Positions 1 through 8,660 of a DNA stretch of 64,000 nucleotides are shown here, piece by piece (positions within the stretch are counted from its first letter, which is position 1; the number at the start of each line of letters is the position of its first letter). A model generated the notes under the pieces. It was not told where the DNA came from, ran no database searches, and was given only the letters and a program-made list of their open reading frames with translations. Source of the DNA: Streptomyces sp. A 4/2 (GTDB lineage Bacteria > Actinomycetota > Actinomycetes > Streptomycetales > Streptomycetaceae). The translations under genes and the position numbers were made by a program. The stretch covers positions 1 through 64,000 of the forward strand of contig NZ_CALNVW010000010.1 of NCBI RefSeq assembly GCF_940670765.1, in the 5' to 3' direction.

Positions 1-72
1 AGTTCTGAAATAATGAACGGCCGTGTTTGCTGTCTTTAATTAGACGCAGTCGGTGTTGGTTAATTTCATAGT

Positions 73-192
73 GTTTCGGTGGTCATAGCGTTAGGGAAAC
101 GCCCGGTTACATTCCGAACCCGGAAGCTAAGCCTTTCAGCGCCGATGGTACTGCAGGGGGGACCCTGTGGGAGAGTAGGACGCCGCCGAACA
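73..192 (+). rRNA. rrf: 5S ribosomal RNA
   Basis: Structural RNA of the large ribosomal subunit. The sequence starts GTTTCGGTGGTCATAGCG, contains the conserved CCGAACCCGGAAGCTAAG block and ends with GGGAGAGTAGGACGCCGCC, all standard for actinobacterial 5S rRNA of about 120 nt. Bases 1-72 look like the 23S-5S spacer, so this is the distal end of an rRNA operon. The exact ends are judged by eye. Confidence 0.95.
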
Positions 193-200
193 ATTTTTAG

Positions 201-243
201 CCTCAACCCCGAGCCGATTTGGCTCGGGGTTGAGGCATTTTTG
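201..243 (+). terminator. rRNA operon terminator
   Basis: A perfect 15-bp stem (201-215 with 221-235) closes a 5-nt GATTT loop and is followed by CATTTTT. It lies 9 nt after the 5S gene, which makes it a strong intrinsic terminator of the rRNA operon. Confidence 0.93.
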
Positions 244-259
244 CGTTTATGGTCAGGGT

Positions 260-904
260 ATGCGCTACGACCTGGTCATCTTCGACAACGACGGCGTCCT
301 TGTGGACAGTGAGCCGATCTCCAACACCATCCTCGCCGAGTACCTGACCGAGCTGGGGTACCCCACCACGTACGACGAGTCGCTCCGCGACTACATGGGT
401 GCCGCCATGCACCGGGTGCACGACATCATCCAGGAGCGGACCGGGCAGCAGCTGCCCGAGGACTTCGACGAGACGTTCCACGCCCGTGTCTTCGCCGCCT
501 TCGCGCGCGAACTGAAGCCCGTCGCCGGGGCGGCCGATCTGCTCGGCGAGCTGGTCGCCGAGGGCGTGCCGTACTGCGTCGCCTCCTCCGGCACGCACGA
601 GCGGATCAGAGTGGGGCACCGGGCGACCGGGCTCGACGAGTGGTTCGAGGAGGAGTGGGTGTTCAGCTCCGAGGACGTCGGCCGGGGCAAGCCGGCGCCG
701 GACCTCTTCCTGTACGCCGCCCAGCAGATGGGCGTCGCACCCGAGCGGTGCGTCGTCATCGAGGACAGTCCGCTCGGTGTGGCCGCCGCGCACGCCGCGG
801 GGATGGATGTGTACGGGTTTACGGCGATGACTCCCGCCGAGCGACTCGCCGGAGCGAACGGGTTCTTCTCGAAGTTGTCGGAGCTCCCACAACTGCTTGC
901 GTGA
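260..904 (+). CDS. HAD family hydrolase (phosphatase or phosphoglucomutase type)
   Basis: A 214-residue cytosolic HAD-superfamily enzyme. Motif I is FDNDGV, with D9 the likely nucleophile and D11 the acid/base. A GRGKPAPD segment provides the motif II/III lysine, and VVIEDSPLGVAAAHAAG is the metal-binding motif with the ED pair. The order fits the beta-phosphoglucomutase-like subgroup with a helical cap between motifs I and II. I chose ATG 260 because the upstream in-frame ATG at 230 lies inside the rRNA terminator. The substrate cannot be told from sequence. The next gene runs the same way after 41 nt. Confidence 0.85.
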   Translation: MRYDLVIFDNDGVLVDSEPISNTILAEYLTELGYPTTYDESLRDYMGAAMHRVHDIIQERTGQQLPEDFDETFHARVFAAFARELKPVAGAADLLGELVAEGVPYCVASSGTHERIRVGHRATGLDEWFEEEWVFSSEDVGRGKPAPDLFLYAAQQMGVAPERCVVIEDSPLGVAAAHAAGMDVYGFTAMTPAERLAGANGFFSKLSELPQLLA

Positions 905-945
905 TCCATCTACCCACGGGTAAGCCAGGGGCCTACTGTGCCGCC

Positions 946-2187
946 ATGACGACAGATGCTCGCCTGCGGCACGGCAGGGTCTCCCTGGGGCTCAGCTTCT
1001 TCGCGCAGGGCGCCGCGTTCGCGCTTCTGGTGACGCGGATCCCTGCCATCCAGGACCGGTACGGGATATCCGACGGCCTGCTTCCCGTCTTCCTCGCCGC
1101 CGTGCCGGTCCTCGCCGGCGTCGGCAGCGTCGGCACCGAGCACCTGGTGAAGCGGGTGCGGCCGTCCGTCGTGCTGCGGTGGGCGCAGCCGGTGGTGCTG
1201 CTGGCCCTCCTCGGGGCCGCGGCCGGCGACGAGTTGTGGCAGGCGGCCGTCTCGCTCGGGGTGTTCGGACTCGGTGTGGGAGCACTGGACGCCTCCATGA
1301 ACATGCTGGGGGTCAGCCTCCAGCGGGCGTACGGCCGCAGCATCATGCTCGGCTTCCACGCCACGTACAGCCTCGGCGGGATCGCCGGAGCCTCGCTCGC
1401 CTGGGTCGGGGCGCACTGGCATCTGTCGCTGTTCACCTCGTACTGGCCGGTGACCGTGGTGCTGGTGCCCGCGTGCCTGGTCGCGAGCCGCTGGTACGCG
1501 GACGCGCGGGACGGCGGTCAGCCGCCGGTCGCCGAGCCGGGCCGGGGCAGTGGGGCCGCCCAGGGCGGGCCCCTCGTCTTCAAGATGCTGCTGCCGCTCT
1601 GCCTGGTGATGGCCTTCACCTATATCGGGGACTCGACCGTCTCCAACTGGGGCGCGAAGTACCTGCAGGACGTGCTGGGGAGCTCGGAGCAGCTCTCCAC
1701 CCTTCCGTACAACGTCTACACCGTCACCACGCTGCTGGGCCGGGCCGTCGGTGACTTCGGGGTGCGGCGGTTCGGGGCGGTGGCCGTGGTGCGGTTCGGG
1801 TCCGTCGTCGCGGCCTGCGGGTTCGCCGTGGTGGCGGCGGCGAGCGGGCCGTGGGTGGGTCTGCTCGGGTTCACGGTGCTGGGGGTCGGTCTGTGTGTGA
1901 TCGTGCCGCAGACCTTCGCGGCGGCGGGGCGGCTGTTCCCGGGGGCCTCCGACGCGGCCGTCGCCCGGCTGAACATCTTCAACTACGTGGGATTCCTGGT
2001 GGGGTCACCGCTGGTGGGGGCGATCGGGGACGCCTGGAACTACCGCGGGGCGATGCTCGTACCGATGGTGCTGGTGCTCGCGACTCTCGTGTACGCCCGC
2101 TCGTTCGGGAACGGCGACGCCCGATACGGTGTCGGGCATGAGCGGGCGCGGACTGTTGATGTGGGACGAAGCAGTAACGAGGTATGA
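946..2187 (+). CDS. MFS transporter
   Basis: A 413-residue, very hydrophobic protein with about twelve predicted membrane helices and a hydrophilic break near residues 185-205 (DARDGGQPPVAEPGRG), the usual central loop of major facilitator permeases. ATG 946 is chosen because protein similarity to the family starts at the first helix (SLGLSFFAQGAAFALLVTRIP); the long in-frame upstream extension overlaps the HAD gene in another frame. The gene overlaps the start of the following acuC-like gene by about 50 nt, so the two are probably co-transcribed. The substrate is unknown; polarity resembles fucose or drug exporters only loosely. Confidence 0.82.
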   Translation: MTTDARLRHGRVSLGLSFFAQGAAFALLVTRIPAIQDRYGISDGLLPVFLAAVPVLAGVGSVGTEHLVKRVRPSVVLRWAQPVVLLALLGAAAGDELWQAAVSLGVFGLGVGALDASMNMLGVSLQRAYGRSIMLGFHATYSLGGIAGASLAWVGAHWHLSLFTSYWPVTVVLVPACLVASRWYADARDGGQPPVAEPGRGSGAAQGGPLVFKMLLPLCLVMAFTYIGDSTVSNWGAKYLQDVLGSSEQLSTLPYNVYTVTTLLGRAVGDFGVRRFGAVAVVRFGSVVAACGFAVVAAASGPWVGLLGFTVLGVGLCVIVPQTFAAAGRLFPGASDAAVARLNIFNYVGFLVGSPLVGAIGDAWNYRGAMLVPMVLVLATLVYARSFGNGDARYGVGHERARTVDVGRSSNEV

Positions 2188-3313
2188 CTTCGGGCCCGGT
2201 CATCCGATGGACCCGGTGCGGCTCGCACTGACCATGGGACTGGTACGGGCGTACGGCCTCGACCGGGCGGTCGACGTCGTGGCCGCGAAACCGGCCGGGG
2301 AGTCGACGCTGCGGCTGGTGCACCGGGCGGACTACGTGGATGCCGTGCGGGCGGCCTCGGCGGACCCGGACGGGGCCGACGCCTCGTACGGGCTCGGCAC
2401 CACCGACGATCCGGCGTTCGCCGGGATGCACGAGGTCTCCGCGCTGATCGCCGGTCAGTCGGTGGGCGCCGCCGAGGCGGTGTGGCGCGGGGACGCCGCG
2501 CACGCCGTCAACTTCGCGGGCGGGCTGCACCACGCGATGCCCGGCGCGGCCTCCGGATTCTGCATCTACAACGACGCGGCGCTGGCCGTCGCCCGGCTGC
2601 TCGAACTGGGCGCCGAGCGGGTCGCGTACGTGGATGTGGACGTGCACCACGGGGACGGGGTCCAGGCGGCCTTCTGGGACGATCCGCGGGTGCTGACCGT
2701 GTCGCTGCACGAGCATCCCCGGACGCTGTTCCCGGGCACCGGTTTCCCGACGGAGACCGGTGAGGGGCCGGGGGAGGGCTCGGCCGTCAACCTGGCGCTG
2801 CCCGCCGGTACCGGGGACGCCGGATGGCTGCGGGCCTTCCACGCGGTGGTGCCCGAGCTGCTGGCCGACTTCCGGCCGCAGGTGCTGGTGTCGCAGCACG
2901 GCGCCGACACGCACTTCGAGGATCCGCTGGCCCATCTGGCGGTGTCGCTGGACGCGCAGCGGGCGGTGCAGGTGGCCTGTCACGAGCTGGCACACCAGTA
3001 CGCCGAGGGCGGCCGGTGGCTGGCGCTGGGCGGCGGAGGGTACGCGGTGGCCGACGTCGTACCGCGATCGTGGGCGCACCTGGTGGGGATCGCCGGGCAC
3101 GCGGAGGTCGATCCGGATTCGGTGATCCCGGCGTCCTGGCGGGACGAGGTGTACGCGCGGACCCGGGGGGTGGGGCCGGCGCGGATGACGGACGGGCGGT
3201 GGCCGGTGACCTGGCGGTCGTGGGACGCGGGATACGACCCGGCGGACCGGCTGGACCAGGCGGTGCTGGCCACGCGGCGTGCGGCGTTCCCGCTGCGGGG
3301 GCTGCTGGCTTAG
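2138..3313 (+). CDS. acuC: Acetoin utilization protein AcuC / histone-deacetylase-like hydrolase
   Basis: A zinc-dependent deacetylase of the histone deacetylase/AcuC family, 391 residues. The HDAC signature is intact: GLHHAMPGAASGFCIYND with the catalytic HH pair, YVDVDVHHGDGVQ with the zinc-binding D and H, and LHEHPRTLFPGTGF. In Bacillus AcuC deacetylates acetyl-CoA synthetase; the same role here is inferred. GTG 2129 is an alternative start, but ATG 2138 fits the family N-terminus (GLLMWDEAVTRYDFGPGHPM) better. It overlaps the end of the MFS gene. Confidence 0.88.
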   Translation: MSGRGLLMWDEAVTRYDFGPGHPMDPVRLALTMGLVRAYGLDRAVDVVAAKPAGESTLRLVHRADYVDAVRAASADPDGADASYGLGTTDDPAFAGMHEVSALIAGQSVGAAEAVWRGDAAHAVNFAGGLHHAMPGAASGFCIYNDAALAVARLLELGAERVAYVDVDVHHGDGVQAAFWDDPRVLTVSLHEHPRTLFPGTGFPTETGEGPGEGSAVNLALPAGTGDAGWLRAFHAVVPELLADFRPQVLVSQHGADTHFEDPLAHLAVSLDAQRAVQVACHELAHQYAEGGRWLALGGGGYAVADVVPRSWAHLVGIAGHAEVDPDSVIPASWRDEVYARTRGVGPARMTDGRWPVTWRSWDAGYDPADRLDQAVLATRRAAFPLRGLLA

Positions 3314-3413
3314 ACCGACCGGCAGTTGGGGCGGCCACCGGGGTTACGCCAACCGTGCCGCATATCCCTGGTTCCGGCCCGGACGCGGGGCCCGGTGCGG
3401 CACCATCGGCAGG

Positions 3414-4229
3414 GTGTTGACCACCGGCGCCCTCCGCGCGCATCTGCTGGCGGCCAGGCTCGCCGGGCCGGTGGCCACCCCGCGCGAGGTGAGTCTGCGC
3501 AGTTACCGGCTCTTCGCCGCGCGGGATCCCCGGGTGACCCTCGGTCTCCATCCCGAACAGGGCTGGAACGAGCGGGAGTTGCTGCGGCTGATGGCCGACA
3601 GGTGCGGGGTGTCGGACGATCCGGCGTATGTGTCGGGGTCCGATGTCATCGATCCGGAGCGGACGTTGGCCGCGCTCGACGCGTTCGCCGTGCGGCTCGG
3701 GGAGGCGGTGGAGCGGCGGGCGGCGGTGCTGTTCGGGACCGGGCATCCGCACCGGCTGCTCGGCTTCTACGCCGCGCTGGCAGACGCCTTGTCGGCGGCG
3801 GGATGTGTTGTACTCACCCCCGCGCAGGGTCGCCGTGTCGACATAACGACCCGGTTCGGCGTACGCACGTACTGTCTCGACTATGTGCGGGGCGTCGCGC
3901 TGATGCGCGAACCCGGCGTGCGGGTCCCGGGGAGTGAGCCCGGCGCACACACGCATTCGCCGCTCCCGGTCCGGGTCGCACTGGAGGCCGCGGCGGGGGA
4001 GCCGGAAGGGCTGCCGGGGCTGGTCGTCGGAGATCACGGGTGGGTCTGCGGGGCAGGTCAGCTGGGGATCGAGGCGATCGGCCTGGCGGACACGGACGAC
4101 CCCGCGCTGTTCGTCGGGGAGGCCGAGGGACGGGTGTCCGTCGCCGTTCCGCTCGACGACGCGGTGCGGTCCGAGTACTACCGGCCGCTCACTCGCTATG
4201 TACTCAATCAGGCGTGTCTGTCCCGGTAG
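3414..4229 (+). CDS. Phosphatase-like protein conserved in Streptomyces
   Basis: A 271-residue soluble protein. In streptomycetes the gene between acuC and bdtA is usually annotated as a phosphatase, but I see no diagnostic catalytic motif, so I do not assign a reaction. Visible features are an alpha/beta pattern with AVLFGTGHPHRLLGFYAALADAL, a possible nucleotide- or phosphate-binding turn, and GLVVGDHGWVCGAGQLGIEAIG. GTG 3414 is taken as the start because the sequence from VLTTGALRAHLLAARLAG onward looks coding, and the upstream frame runs into the acuC tail. It stands 100 nt after acuC. Confidence 0.65.
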   Translation: MLTTGALRAHLLAARLAGPVATPREVSLRSYRLFAARDPRVTLGLHPEQGWNERELLRLMADRCGVSDDPAYVSGSDVIDPERTLAALDAFAVRLGEAVERRAAVLFGTGHPHRLLGFYAALADALSAAGCVVLTPAQGRRVDITTRFGVRTYCLDYVRGVALMREPGVRVPGSEPGAHTHSPLPVRVALEAAAGEPEGLPGLVVGDHGWVCGAGQLGIEAIGLADTDDPALFVGEAEGRVSVAVPLDDAVRSEYYRPLTRYVLNQACLSR

Positions 4230-4358
4230 GTAATCGTCTGCTGCTCCTCTTCCCCACTCGTATCACCCGCACCTAGTCTGGTGAGTGAGCGCACAACGAC
4301 GAAGAGTCACCGGAAGGGGTAGCCGGGGCGCGTCGGGTGCGGAAGGTTCAGGTGGGTC

Positions 4359-4568
4359 ATGGCTGCTGGCGAGAGGCCTCTCAACGAGGTCAAGTTCCTG
4401 ACCGTGGCGGAAGTCGCCTCGGTGATGCGAGTGTCCAAGATGACCGTGTACCGACTGGTGCACAGCGGTCATCTGCCGGCGATCAGGGTGGGCAGGTCCT
4501 TCCGGGTCCCGGAGCAAGCGGTGCACGAGTACCTCCGTGAGTCCTTCGTGGGGGTCCGGACTGCCTAG
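4359..4568 (+). CDS. bdtA: Excisionase/MerR-type DNA-binding protein, BdtA-like
   Basis: A 69-residue protein made almost wholly of one winged helix-turn-helix: FLTVAEVASVMRVSKMTVYRLVHSG is the HTH, and AIRVGRSFRVPEQAVHEYL is the wing and closing helix typical of the excisionase (HTH_17) family. In Streptomyces coelicolor a gene of this type and position, bdtA, is a target of the developmental regulator BldD; the identity here rests on size, fold and neighbours recalled from that genome. The 129 nt upstream hold no convincing BldD palindrome. It probably acts as a small transcription regulator. Confidence 0.72.
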   Translation: MAAGERPLNEVKFLTVAEVASVMRVSKMTVYRLVHSGHLPAIRVGRSFRVPEQAVHEYLRESFVGVRTA

Positions 4569-4701
4569 GGAGAGGTGTCAGGGGGGCCGGGGTTTCCCCT
4601 CGGATTACGTCCCTCACTCGGCGGCAGGTAGGCTAGGCCGACGTAGGTCGTGTGGGCCCAGACGCCCCGCACCGAGTGAAGAGAAGTGAGCGAGGGTAGT
4701 C

Positions 4702-4800
4702 GTGGGCTCTGTTATCAAGAAGCGGCGCAAGCGGATGGCTAAGAAGAAGCACCGCAAGCTGCTCAAGCGCACCCGCGTTCAGCGTCGCAACAAGAAGTAA
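4702..4800 (+). CDS. Small ribosomal protein bS22 (AURKAIP1/COX24 family)
   Basis: A 32-residue, extremely basic protein beginning [20 protein letters not shown]; 20 of its residues are Lys or Arg. It matches the actinobacterial AURKAIP1/COX24-domain protein, seen as bS22 in the small subunit of mycobacterial ribosomes. The GTG start is preceded by GAGGGTAGTC, giving a plausible ribosome binding site. An intrinsic terminator follows 21 nt after the stop, so it is expressed as its own short unit. It is easily missed because of its length. Confidence 0.9.
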   Translation: MGSVIKKRRKRMAKKKHRKLLKRTRVQRRNKK

Positions 4801-4821
4801 GCGGCAGCTGTACGTGGTTCT

Positions 4822-4854
4822 GAGGCCCTCTCACCGACATGGTGAGGGGGCCTC
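4822..4854 (+). terminator. Intrinsic terminator after the bS22 gene
   Basis: A 14-bp stem with one mismatch or wobble (4822-4835 with 4841-4854) around a GACAT loop, 21 nt after the bS22 stop codon. There is no T-tract, which is usual in Streptomyces. Confidence 0.8.
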
Positions 4855-4998
4855 GGCGCGTTGTGGAGGAATGGTTGCCGGGACGTGGACGGCCGGTCCT
4901 ATAGATTTCGGTGACGTCACGCGGCGCATGGACATCACAGCGCAACAGCGAGCCGCTACGGTGGCCCGTACGGGAGTCCGAATGGGAAGGCGCTGATC

Positions 4999-6045
4999 TT
5001 GGGCAAGGTCGTGCTCGTCACCGGAGTGGCCCGGCAGCTCGGAAGCCGCCTGGTGCGCCGCATACAGCGCGACGCCGAGGTGGACCGGGTGATCGCGGTG
5101 GACATCGTGGAGCCCGAGCACGCGCTGGGGGACGCCGTCTTCGTACGGGCGGACATCCGCCAGCCGGCCATCGCCCGCCTGCTCGCCGAGTACGACGTCG
5201 ACACGGTCGTGCACATGGACGTCACGGGGACCCCGCTGGGCGCGGGCGGCCGGACGGCGGTCAAGGAGACCAACGTCATCGGCACCATGCAGCTGCTCGG
5301 CGCCTGCCAGAAGTCGCCGTCCGTGCAGCGCCTGGTGGTCAAGTCCAGTACGAATGTGTACGGGTCGGCGCCCCGCGACCCGGCCGTCTTCACCGAGACG
5401 ACACCCCCGAAGTCGCTGCCCAGTGGCGGCTTCGCGAAGGACACCGTCGAGGTCGAGGGGTACGTACGGGGCTTCGCCCGTCGCAGGCCCGATGTCGCCG
5501 TCTGCGTCCTGCGCTTCGCGAACATCCTCGGGCCGAGCGCGGATTCACCGCTCGCCGAGTACCTGTCCCTGCCGGTGCTGCCGACCGTGTTCGGTTACGA
5601 CCCGCGGCTCCAGTTCGTCCATGAGGACGACGTCATCGACGTACTCCGCCTGGCACTGGGCGAACCGCCGCGCGGGACGCTCAACAGCGGCACCTTCAAT
5701 GTCGCGGGCGACGGTGTGCTGACGCTCTCGCAGTGTTCGCGGCGGCTCGGCCGGCCGACGGTGCCGGTGCTGCTGCCCGCGGTGAACTGGGTCGGCTCCG
5801 CGCTGCGGGCCGTCGGCGTCACCGACTTCTCGCCGGAGCAGATCCGGCTGCTCACCCACGGCAGGGTCGTCAGCACGGCGCAGATGCGCGAGACGCTCGG
5901 GTTCGCGCCGAGGTACTCGACAGCCGAGACCTTCGAGGACTTCGCGGTCAGCCGCGGGGAGGGCCTGCTGCCGCCCCGGGCGCTGGCGCAGGCGGTCGAC
6001 AGGGTCTCTTCGTTCGCCAACTCCGTCAGCAAGGAGCGCATCTGA
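4999..6045 (+). CDS. NAD-dependent epimerase/dehydratase (extended SDR)
   Basis: A 348-residue Rossmann enzyme of the extended SDR family. Residues 2-20 form the first strand and NAD(P) loop (VVLVTGVARQLGSRLVRRI, a TGxxxxxG variant), followed by AVDIVEPEH with the acidic residue at the end of strand 2. KSSTNVYG is the conserved strand 5 region, with the catalytic-type SS...Y. The start is TTG 4999 with GGGAAGG 8 nt upstream. It ends 1 nt before the next gene, an acyltransferase, suggesting a two-gene lipid or envelope unit; that role is inference. Confidence 0.85.
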   Translation: MGKVVLVTGVARQLGSRLVRRIQRDAEVDRVIAVDIVEPEHALGDAVFVRADIRQPAIARLLAEYDVDTVVHMDVTGTPLGAGGRTAVKETNVIGTMQLLGACQKSPSVQRLVVKSSTNVYGSAPRDPAVFTETTPPKSLPSGGFAKDTVEVEGYVRGFARRRPDVAVCVLRFANILGPSADSPLAEYLSLPVLPTVFGYDPRLQFVHEDDVIDVLRLALGEPPRGTLNSGTFNVAGDGVLTLSQCSRRLGRPTVPVLLPAVNWVGSALRAVGVTDFSPEQIRLLTHGRVVSTAQMRETLGFAPRYSTAETFEDFAVSRGEGLLPPRALAQAVDRVSSFANSVSKERI

Positions 6046-6046
6046 C

Positions 6047-7078
6047 ATGGCCGATGCCAAGGTCATCCCCTTCGGAGACGAGCCGAGGGCGAGGCGGGCC
6101 AGGAGCGCCAAGGCCGTCAAACGGCCCGGGACGCGGAACAGGCCCGTGGGGTCGCTCGCACCCGTACCGGAGCAGCAGACGGGGCCTGAGCCGTCCTCGG
6201 GGACACCTGGGCGGGAGCCCGGGACCGACGTGGAGACCGGCGCCTGGGACCGGCGGATCGCGGGCGGGCTGGCGTTCCTGCGGCGGCGGATCACCGGCGA
6301 GTACGAGGTCGACGAGTTCGGCTACGACAAGGAACTCACCGACCAGGTCCTGATGTCGATGGTCCGGCCGTTGTACGAGAAGTACTTCCGCGTCGAGGTG
6401 AAGGGCATCGAGAACATCCCGTCGGACGGTGGGGCGCTCGTCGTCGCCAACCATTCGGGGACGCTGCCGCTCGACGGGCTGATGCTCCAGGTCGCGGTGC
6501 ACGACCACCACCCGGCGGAGCGCCATCTGCGGCTGCTCGCCGCCGACCTGGTCTTCATGCTGCCGGTGGTCAACGAGCTGGCCAGGAAGGCCGGGCACAC
6601 GCTGGCGTGCGCGGAGGACGCGGAGCGGCTGTTGCAGCGCGGTGAGGTCGTCGGGGTGATGCCCGAGGGGTTCAAGGGCATCGGCAAGCCGTTCGCCGAC
6701 CGGTACAAGCTCCAGCGGTTCGGGCGGGGCGGCTTCGTGTCGACCGCGCTGCGGGCGGGGGTGCCGATCGTGCCGTGCTCGATCGTCGGTGCCGAGGAGA
6801 TCTACCCGATGCTCGGCAACGCGAAGACGGCGGCGCGGCTGCTGGGTTTCCCGTACTTCCCGATCACGCCGACGTTTCCGTGGCTGGGCCCGCTGGGGAT
6901 GGTGCCGCTTCCGACGAAGTGGACGATCCAGTTCGGCGAGCCGATTCCGACGGACGGGTTCCCGGCCGAGGCCGCGGAGGACCCGATGCTGATGTTCAAC
7001 CTGACGGACCAGGTGCGGGAGCAGATCCAGCACACCCTGTACAAGCTGCTGGTGCAGCGGCGGTCGGTCTTCTTCTGA
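6047..7078 (+). CDS. Lysophospholipid acyltransferase family protein (PlsC-like)
   Basis: A 343-residue protein with a proline-, glycine- and charge-rich N-terminal tail (about residues 1-75) and a PlsC acyltransferase domain after it. The motif NHSGTLPLD carries the catalytic His and Asp with non-standard H-x6-D spacing, as in this actinobacterial subgroup. MPEGFKGIGKPF is the glycerol-phosphate-binding EG motif, and VPIVPCSIVG is motif IV. The likely role is acyl transfer in phospholipid or glycolipid synthesis at the inner membrane face. It lies 1 nt after the epimerase gene and converges on rsbN. Confidence 0.83.
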   Translation: MADAKVIPFGDEPRARRARSAKAVKRPGTRNRPVGSLAPVPEQQTGPEPSSGTPGREPGTDVETGAWDRRIAGGLAFLRRRITGEYEVDEFGYDKELTDQVLMSMVRPLYEKYFRVEVKGIENIPSDGGALVVANHSGTLPLDGLMLQVAVHDHHPAERHLRLLAADLVFMLPVVNELARKAGHTLACAEDAERLLQRGEVVGVMPEGFKGIGKPFADRYKLQRFGRGGFVSTALRAGVPIVPCSIVGAEEIYPMLGNAKTAARLLGFPYFPITPTFPWLGPLGMVPLPTKWTIQFGEPIPTDGFPAEAAEDPMLMFNLTDQVREQIQHTLYKLLVQRRSVFF

Positions 7079-7080
7079 TT

Positions 7081-7140
7081 CCGGTTGCTGGCCCGGGCGG
7101 TTGGTCCGGGCTGTTGGTCCCGGCGGTTGGTCCGGCCGGT
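7081..7140. repeat. Short tandem repeat, unit about 13 bp
   Basis: About four imperfect copies of CGGTTGGTCCGG follow the acyltransferase stop codon. No function is apparent; the repeats lie between two convergent genes. Confidence 0.7.
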
Positions 7141-7181
7141 GATGGTGGCGCCGCGTGCGCGTTCCGGTGCTGCGTACGCGG

Positions 7182-7216
7182 GAGTGCCGGGCCTGCGAGG
7201 AGCGGGCCCGGCACTC
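7182..7216. terminator. Bidirectional terminator between convergent genes
   Basis: A perfect 12-bp stem (7182-7193 with 7205-7216) lies between the convergent acyltransferase and rsbN genes. Confidence 0.8.
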
Positions 7217-7237
7217 TCACGTACGTGTACGTCCTGC

Positions 7238-8443
7238 CTACGGTGCGTTCTCGCCGTCGATGCCGAGGCCCGGAAGGAGACCGGGGAGCAGCGGCGGGAG
7301 GGTGACGTCCGGGGCGGGCCGGTCGGTCCTGCCGGCCGGGCCGGAGCTCTCCGACGCCGACGAGCTGCTGCCGGATTTCGGCGGGTCGAGCAGTCCGCCG
7401 GTGTTTCCGCCGATCAGCCCCTGGTCCGCCTCGCTGCCGGAGCTGGACGGCTTCGGCCTGCCGCTCGCCGGACCGTGCTGGTTCGGGACGGACGCGGTGG
7501 GCCCGGGGCGGTCGGTCCCGGAGCTGCCCGGCCGGGAGGTGCCCGGGTGCTGCGGGGTCCGGAGGGCGTCCGGGGTGCGCGGCAGCTGTGACCGCAGCGG
7601 GGCGACCTCCTGGTCTATGGCGTCGAACACCGAGTTGACCTGATTGCCCACGTCGTGGAGCTGGACCGGCAGCCGTCCCCGGAGATTGCTCCAGGTCTCC
7701 CGGTGCGAGCGGGAGAACGAGGAGAGTGTCTGGATCGGGCCGAGTGTGCCGTTCCTCGCGTACGCCTCGTGCAGCAGCCGGTGGCCTTCGCCGGCGTCGT
7801 GGTTCATGCCGTTCAGCGCGCGCCTGACTTCGCCCAGTTGCTCGTGGTCGAGCTGACCTGCCCGGTCGCGTTCCATGAGGCGGCGTGCCTCCTGGAGACG
7901 GGTCGAAGCCTGGTCGAGGTAGATCTCACCGCGGGCGGCATCGTCGTTCGCCATCCCGAGCTTGAGGTCTTCCATGCCGCGCTTCAGCCCGTACAGCGAA
8001 TCACCGGGGAGGGCGTCGGAGCTGGCAGCGGCGACGCCGCTGAAGGCTCCTGCTGCCACCCCTACGGTGAGACCGCCCGCAGCGAGGCCCTTCGACCAGC
8101 GGGAGCGGGGGCGCAATTTCCGGAGCGGGGACGCCCGGTGGGCGCCGCGGCCGGTCCGCTGTTCGGGCACCTGAGGGCCCTCGGACACACCTCCCTCCGC
8201 GCGCATCGTCTCCATGGCGGCCACGAGCTGGGCTCGTTGCACCACTTTGACCTCGGGGTCCAGCTGCGGTTTCGGTAGCTCTCCGAGACCGGTCGCCAGA
8301 GCAAGCAACTGCCCTGATGCGGTCGGTCTCGTAGGAGCTTCGGGCTGGTCGGCCGCCGTGCCCTGGAGCGTCTGCTCCTCCAGGGCCTGGGCGAAGGCGT
8401 TCGCCCGCCGGTGTGCCGAAACTTGTCCGATCACTGGCGGCAC
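7238..8443 (-). CDS. rsbN: Anti-sigma factor RsbN (DUF5667 protein)
   Basis: A 401-residue membrane-associated protein directly downstream of bldN, the position of RsbN, the specific anti-sigma factor of the developmental sigma factor BldN. The N-terminal 90 residues (RANAFAQALEEQ...) form the cytosolic sigma-binding part. A hydrophobic segment follows (GLAAGGLTVGVAAGAFSGVAAA). The extracytoplasmic DUF5667 helical region contains SLYGLKRGMEDLKL. The last about 100 residues are Pro-, Ser- and Gly-rich low complexity. Identity rests on synteny plus DUF5667 architecture; in studied streptomycetes it restrains BldN and so chaplin and rodlin expression. Confidence 0.85.
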   Translation of the reverse strand: MPPVIGQVSAHRRANAFAQALEEQTLQGTAADQPEAPTRPTASGQLLALATGLGELPKPQLDPEVKVVQRAQLVAAMETMRAEGGVSEGPQVPEQRTGRGAHRASPLRKLRPRSRWSKGLAAGGLTVGVAAGAFSGVAAASSDALPGDSLYGLKRGMEDLKLGMANDDAARGEIYLDQASTRLQEARRLMERDRAGQLDHEQLGEVRRALNGMNHDAGEGHRLLHEAYARNGTLGPIQTLSSFSRSHRETWSNLRGRLPVQLHDVGNQVNSVFDAIDQEVAPLRSQLPRTPDALRTPQHPGTSRPGSSGTDRPGPTASVPNQHGPASGRPKPSSSGSEADQGLIGGNTGGLLDPPKSGSSSSASESSGPAGRTDRPAPDVTLPPLLPGLLPGLGIDGENAP

Positions 8444-8660
8444 CTCCTCTCGTCATGACGATCGACTCCCCTCGGGGTCCGGAAGGTTGCACGCCTTGAG
8501 CGCTTCCACACGATCGGGTGAGCGCCTGCGGGTGTGACGTGACCACAGGGAGCCTGCATCCCACTCAACGAGCCGCACAGCACTTGGGTTACGGACGGAA
8601 GAGGAGCCGACCGTGGTGTTGTCGCGCTGTCATCGTCCTGTCACGGATGGTGAGTTGTGA

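Noticed and set aside
4230..4358. BldD operator upstream of bdtA
   Set aside because: Only scattered half-site-like bases are present; I could not align a complete 15-bp BldD palindrome.
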